A DNA stretch of 64,000 bases, from NCBI GenBank assembly GCA_963995505.1, contig OZ023190.1, forward strand, positions 19,338,092 through 19,402,091, written 5' to 3'. Both the position numbers and the translations under genes were made by a program. This document shows positions 59,760 to 64,000 of this stretch, one piece after another. The stretch's first letter is position 1, and each line of letters begins with the position of its first letter. A model generated the notes under the pieces. The model was not told the DNA's origin and did no database searches. It worked only from the letters and a program-made list of their open reading frames with translations. The DNA is from Hypericum androsaemum (Eukaryota; Streptophyta; Magnoliopsida; Malpighiales; Hypericaceae).

Positions 59760-60120
59760 CTTTTTTGTATAAATATATAAAATTAATATTTAATGTTGTT
59801 ATCTTGTTAGCTAGATTCATCTGATAACAGTATTTATTTTTATAAGTTATCAATAGCCAGATATCTTCTAAAATAGTTGAAGCTTACCTATCTAGATGAT
59901 TTAACTAACTAGTAATTTTGTATTTTACCAATGAAAAGTTTCCCAAACAATAAATATATAAAAATAATAATGTTGTTATTTTATTTGCTAAATTTATCTG
60001 ATAACAATATTCACTTTTAGAAGATATCAATAGAAGATATCACTTCTATAATAGTTGAAGACTTGAAGTTAACCTATCTAGATGAGTTAACTAATTAGTG
60101 ATTTTATCATTAGAAACATT
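59760..60120. repeat. Tandem direct duplication of about 180 bp
   Basis: The segments starting near 59765 and 59949 share ATAAATATATAAAA-type starts, AATGTTGTTAT, ATCTGATAACA, ATAGTTGAAG, CCTATCTAGATGA and TTAACTAA in the same order. Confidence 0.8.
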
Positions 60121-60379
60121 TAAAAAGGTTACATAGTTATACAGCCGTGTTCCAAATCTAAAAACTGATAGTAGATATACTCCGAAGAATGACTTTATTG
60201 AAGAGTTAGGTTACATTTTTTGCCAGAGTAGTTTTTTTGGTTTATATTATTTGATATCTAAATTTATTGGATCGACTAATCTAGATTCAAACCGTATGAG
60301 ACATTTAGACCGCCCATAATAGTGGCCATTTGGCAACCATGTTGAGCTAGAGGACAAAAAAAACCTTAAATAGAAAAGA

Positions 60380-60660
60380 AAAACTTAAATTGCTCCCTCG
60401 CCCGGGCGCGGTCAGAGGTCGTCGTCCGCATGTAACATGCGGCCGGGTTAAGCCATTTTTTTATTTTTTGTAATCTAATATAATGAGACATGACAAGGGC
60501 TGAGTTCGGTGCGGTAGCGATGTTTTACCAAAATATGACACCGCACCAAACCTTTTTATAAACGAGAAATCGACACCGCCGGTGTGGCGGTGTCAAACAA
60601 AACCGCACAAAATGCGGTTTGGCGGTAGCGGTTTGGGAAACCAAAGCCTGGCTTAAGGAA
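60380..60660. other. Possible DNA-transposon remnant
   Basis: AGGGCTGAGTTCGGTGCGGT (60498-60517) and inverted ACCGCACC / GGTGCGGT and GCGGTTTGGCGGT motifs suggest a decayed hAT-type MITE. The ends and target duplication are unclear. Confidence 0.3.
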
Positions 60661-61132
60661 TTCTGAAGTTAAAGAATTCTTACCTCTCGCCTGCAAGAGC
60701 CGCCGTGGATGGTGGACTGAGTGCGATACATAGAGGACATCTCGGGAGCAGCGGATACCATCTCTGATTACATGCAAGAAGTGTAACCACTTAATCTCCG
60801 AAGCATTGGAATCATTTCTGGTATGTTAGTTTGCAAAGTGAATTGGAATTCTGGATGGGAGATTTGGAAGGATTTGTTATACTTACGAGGTGACCCATGT
60901 GGATAGTATGAAAAAGTGGTAAAGCATCCTAACAATTATTTGTTCCAAAAAAATCGAATTTGAGAACTTAGTAAAATAGAATAATGCTACGATATCAAAT
61001 ACATTTAAGTCAATTTTATACTCCTACTTTATCCTTCGTTTGAAATTTCCCAAAGGCACCAAGATAATTAGAACTCCACTTCTGACTTTTCACTTCAACG
61101 CACACCTTCAACCTTCAACCTTCACACACACA

Positions 61133-61140
61133 TATATAAA
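61133..61140 (+). promoter_or_regulatory. TATA box of the RING-H2 gene
   Basis: TATATAAA lies 140 bp before the ATG. Confidence 0.65.
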
Positions 61141-61272
61141 TAAGAAACCCTCCTACTTCAATACACAACAACAAACCTATCATTATTTTTAGAATTAACA
61201 AACCCATCAACTACTGACAAAAACATCCAACGACCTCCCCGAAACAATTTTCCACCCTCCCTCTCTCTTAGG

Positions 61273-61626
61273 ATGGAAACCGTGAATCTGTCTTCAGAGT
61301 TTCTTCCATTTTGGGGCCGCCTTGTGGATATAAGCGTGGACAACGAAGACATGTACGATGAGATCTCGTCTTCTTTTCCGGCAGTCAATCTGAGCCGTCC
61401 GTCACCCGTTGCCGTGGCTGATCTCCCGTCGGTTCGAATGTCCCCGGACGACATGGTCAACGACGCGTGTTCTATATGCATGGAAGATTTCGTCGGCGGT
61501 CGGACGGCTAAGCGTGTTCCGTGTGGACACGTGTACCATGGGGATTGCATCTCCTCCTGGCTCTCCCACTCGGATTCTTGCCCCCTCTGCCGCACCAGCG
61601 TTTCGTCCTCCTCCTCGGCGCAATAA
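61273..61626 (+). CDS. Small RING-H2 finger protein, likely E3 ubiquitin ligase (117 aa, intronless)
   Basis: A predicted ubiquitin ligase that would recruit an E2 through its RING. The C-terminal domain is a full C3H2C3 RING: C66, C69 (CSIC), C84, H86 (CGH), H89, C92 and C103, C106 (CPLC), with the Trp in SSWL that contacts the E2 and Pro in CPLC. The N-terminal 60 residues are polar and acidic, with no signal peptide or membrane helix, so it is likely soluble rather than an ATL protein. The tail is Ser-rich. A single exon from ATG 61273 to TAA 61624-61626, with a TATA box upstream. The substrate is unknown. Confidence 0.9.
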   Translation: METVNLSSEFLPFWGRLVDISVDNEDMYDEISSSFPAVNLSRPSPVAVADLPSVRMSPDDMVNDACSICMEDFVGGRTAKRVPCGHVYHGDCISSWLSHSDSCPLCRTSVSSSSSAQ

Positions 61627-62169
61627 TTACCGACATTAATTGTTTGAATTAATTGAACTTACTAATAAATGATTCTGAGGTTTATTTGTACTCTTCTATT
61701 AATTTGATCTTTATATTGTTTTGTTTGATTTTTCATTGGCAGTGGATGTTGACTGTTGTTTAACTAGTCATGAGATTTATTTTTATAGATAGATTTTTCT
61801 TTAGATTATTATGATATAACCAACCAAAATTCAGGTATTGAGGTGAATTTTTTTTTTTTAGAAAATATTGAGGTGATTTCAATTATAAGGCTGCATACCG
61901 AGAGCGGTGATTAAGAATTTACGAGGAAAAGAGCTCAATTAAATTTCTCGGCACTGACGCAGACCCCTACTTTCTTTCGGAGTCGGAACTCGTGTTGGAG
62001 ACTGGAAACATTATCAACCGTGTCGTGCGCGCTGTTTCTAATCATTCATGTTTATGTTGGGCCCATTCCGTCGGTCCAAGCCTTATCCTTCATACCCAAA
62101 ACATAAATATTTTGGTTTAAAGCAAGAATTATTTAGAATAAATAGTTTTTTTAATAAAAATTAATCTAA
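61627..62169. other. Spacer without recognised genes
   Basis: 3' flank of the RING gene and AT-rich DNA. Confidence 0.4.
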
Positions 62170-62836
62170 CTTTTTTTTATAAGAAGATGTAATTATATCT
62201 CCCTTGGAAATTACAACCAAAACCTAGTGACATCATGGTATGTCTATTTACAAAAGAATATGCAACTAAAGATTTCTTGATCCGAAAGGAAGGATTCCTT
62301 TGGATCGCCTTGAAAGGAAGGCTGCAGATGAAAGATTCCTTGATCCGAAGGGGTTCTCTTGTGCCTTGGGATGCTCTTTGCCCTATCTGTGGCAATTTTG
62401 ACGAGTCCATTGATCATCTATTTCTCACTTGCGAATTTGCTCGAGCTATATGGAATTATTTTGTGCGGTGCATCAGTGCTAGTTGGTGTTCGGAAGTGTG
62501 TTTGGCCTTGCATCTGGATCAATGGATGGGTTTGATTAATGGGGGCATGAACAAGAAGGTTTAGTTTACGTTATTTGACGCTATTATCTGAGGTATTTGG
62601 CTGATGAAAAATTATTCAATCTTCCATGGCGAGAGATGCAACCAGGAACTTCTTATTCATACCGTTCTAATTCAGATTCACGAGTGGTTACGTTGGTTCA
62701 ATTCCATCTCGGATTTAGGCCACCAAGACCTTCTATTATATCTAAACACTTTGAGTACGAGGGATTAGACTTGTCTATCCTTCTTGCTTGTAATTATTAT
62801 CATTTATAAAATTTAATCCATTTACCTTTTAAAAAA
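62170..62836 (+). mobile_element. LINE 3'-end fragment
   Basis: The frame encodes GRLQMKDSLIRRG, ALCPICGNFDESIDHLF, LTCEFARAIWNYF and GGMNKKV, the zf-RVT tail of a plant LINE. It is followed by a 3' UTR ending AATTTAATCCATTTACC and an A-rich tail. 5'-truncated, as LINE copies usually are. Related to the fragment at 14481-14998. Confidence 0.75.
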
Positions 62837-63089
62837 TGCAACTAATTACATGAAGTCATTTAATGATTGAGGCATAAAAATAACATTGTGTCTTCCGTAA
62901 TTTTTTTGTGGTGTTGGTCCAAGATAACCATTTTTGAATTTTAAAGATGATGAAATATAAAATAAATTCTCGTTCGCAATTTCATCCTGAAAAATTACTT
63001 GGTTACGGAGATGTCAAATTTTGCACATACTCGATCCAAAAATCGCGTACCATACTTTCTGTACCTTACCTCCTCTAATCAAATTGGAC

Positions 63090-63247
63090 CATATCGAGAG
63101 GGAGACAACTTTGTGATTAATTGACTTGTTGGGTTTTGATGAGAATATATATATATATATAGGTGGACTTGACATGAAGGACAGAAAGACAACTTTGTGA
63201 CTAATTGACTTGTTGGGTTTTGATGAGTTTCAGAGTACTGAAGACAT

Positions 63248-63286
<39 letters not shown>

Positions 63287-63300
63287 GTGGACTTTACTTG
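63090..63300. repeat. Local duplication with AT and AG microsatellites
   Basis: CAACTTTGTGAYTAATTGAC followed by TTGTTGGGTTTTGATGAG occurs at 63105 and 63190. Each is followed within 60 bp by an (AT)n run (63147-63160 and 63249-63270). The second continues into (AG)n (63271-63287) and GGTGGACTT, which also follows the first copy. Confidence 0.9.
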
Positions 63301-63407
63301 ACATGACATGGATTGGGTTCGTTATTAAGACCACCCGAATCGGTATCCAGGGACGCCCTCAACCTTGCGCATGCAACGCACGCACTAATCAGAAAAATAA
63401 TAAATAA

Positions 63408-64000
63408 ATAAAGTCTGGCGCCTCGCCTGACACGCTCAGTATTTTTTTTATCTATCTACTTAGTTACACTTGACAAAATATTATTCGTATAAATAAATTT
63501 TTTTGATATAATTTGTGTGGTTAAAAAAATTTGAGTTATCTTTAACAAAAAATAAAAATATATAAAATGCAAATTCGTGTTTTTCAAATCACATAAATTG
63601 AACGCATCGGAAACCTATCCACATATATGATAGCTAGGAAAAACTTTTGCAATAGAGAAGCTCATAACGCTCTCAAAAGTGATTTGATTGAGCATATTTG
63701 GCAAAAATTTGCCAATCGTTATTAATTATGTAATTTGCATCTTTCGTATTTATAATTTATCATTTAAGGCATCTCTATGTGCCTCTAATTATTTCTATAT
63801 AATTTTGTATTCGTGCTTTTGTAAAGAAATTATTTTTACTTTGGCAAAAAAAATTTTTTGTAATCTTAATTACAGAATAAACATTTTTTGTATATTTATT
63901 ATAATTTTTATATAAACAAAAATTGTAAGAATTGGTAAACTAAAGTGAGAGCTCTATAAAGTTTAGGGGAGCAAAAGGCAATTTCCCATAATTAGGGTAA
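63408..64000. other. AT-rich end of the window
   Basis: Nothing recognised. The open stretch 63688-63915 is low-complexity and not a convincing protein. Confidence 0.5.

Overview
This is nuclear DNA from a flowering plant. Genes are interrupted by GT-AG introns, intergenic DNA is AT-rich, and there are plant-type LTR retrotransposons, LINEs and MITEs. The hexokinase, ceramide glucosyltransferase, cytochrome b5-like, ABCB and clade-A PP2C proteins resemble eudicot members of their families. I cannot name the species.

The left 27 kb is almost all transposon. Bases 1-6730 hold a decayed LINE on the minus strand, split in its reverse transcriptase by a 2.3-kb solo LTR (1396-3734). At 7.2-8.4 kb lie two copies of a Mutator-like MITE that carries 23-bp tandem repeats. 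A nearly complete Ty1/copia element with matching LTRs and a perfect 5-bp target duplication occupies 8668-13864; its gag-pol frame is unshifted but broken by four TAG stops. A LINE tail follows near 14.5-15.0 kb. A second, older copia element (15748-about 23516) has 5' and 3' LTRs that agree only over the first ~280 bp, and an unexplained 194-codon ORF ahead of gag. More LTR-like debris and a run of hairpin-forming repeats fill 23.5-26.1 kb.

The gene island begins at 27 kb. In order: hexokinase (+, 9 exons, 498 aa), with a MITE copy about 75 bp upstream of its TATA box; ceramide glucosyltransferase (+, 13 exons, 519 aa, one GC-AG intron); a small membrane-anchored cytochrome b5-like protein (-, about 120 aa); and a Rit1-type initiator-tRNA ribosyl-phosphate transferase (+, 6 exons, 516 aa). 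These exon chains were joined by hand from splice sites, reading phase and family similarity, and every chain closes in frame.

A degraded Cassandra-type LTR carrying a 5S-rRNA-like stretch (43.05-43.31 kb) and GC-rich minisatellite DNA (43.4-45.0 kb) separate this group from the next. An ABCB full transporter resembling ABCB8 (+, 8 exons, 1241 aa) ends 29 bp from the stop of a convergent clade-A PP2C gene (-). The PP2C gene has a 2.8-kb first intron with LINE remnants and an ABRE/G-box just upstream. The window ends with a MULE-like inverted-repeat element, a direct repeat, an intronless RING-H2 E3 ligase gene (117 aa), another LINE 3' end and microsatellite-rich AT DNA.

The genes do not form one pathway. 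Sugar phosphorylation/sensing (hexokinase), sphingolipid glycosylation (GCS), ABA signalling (PP2C), export (ABCB), tRNA modification (Rit1) and ubiquitination (RING) are ordinary housekeeping or signalling functions that happen to be neighbours.
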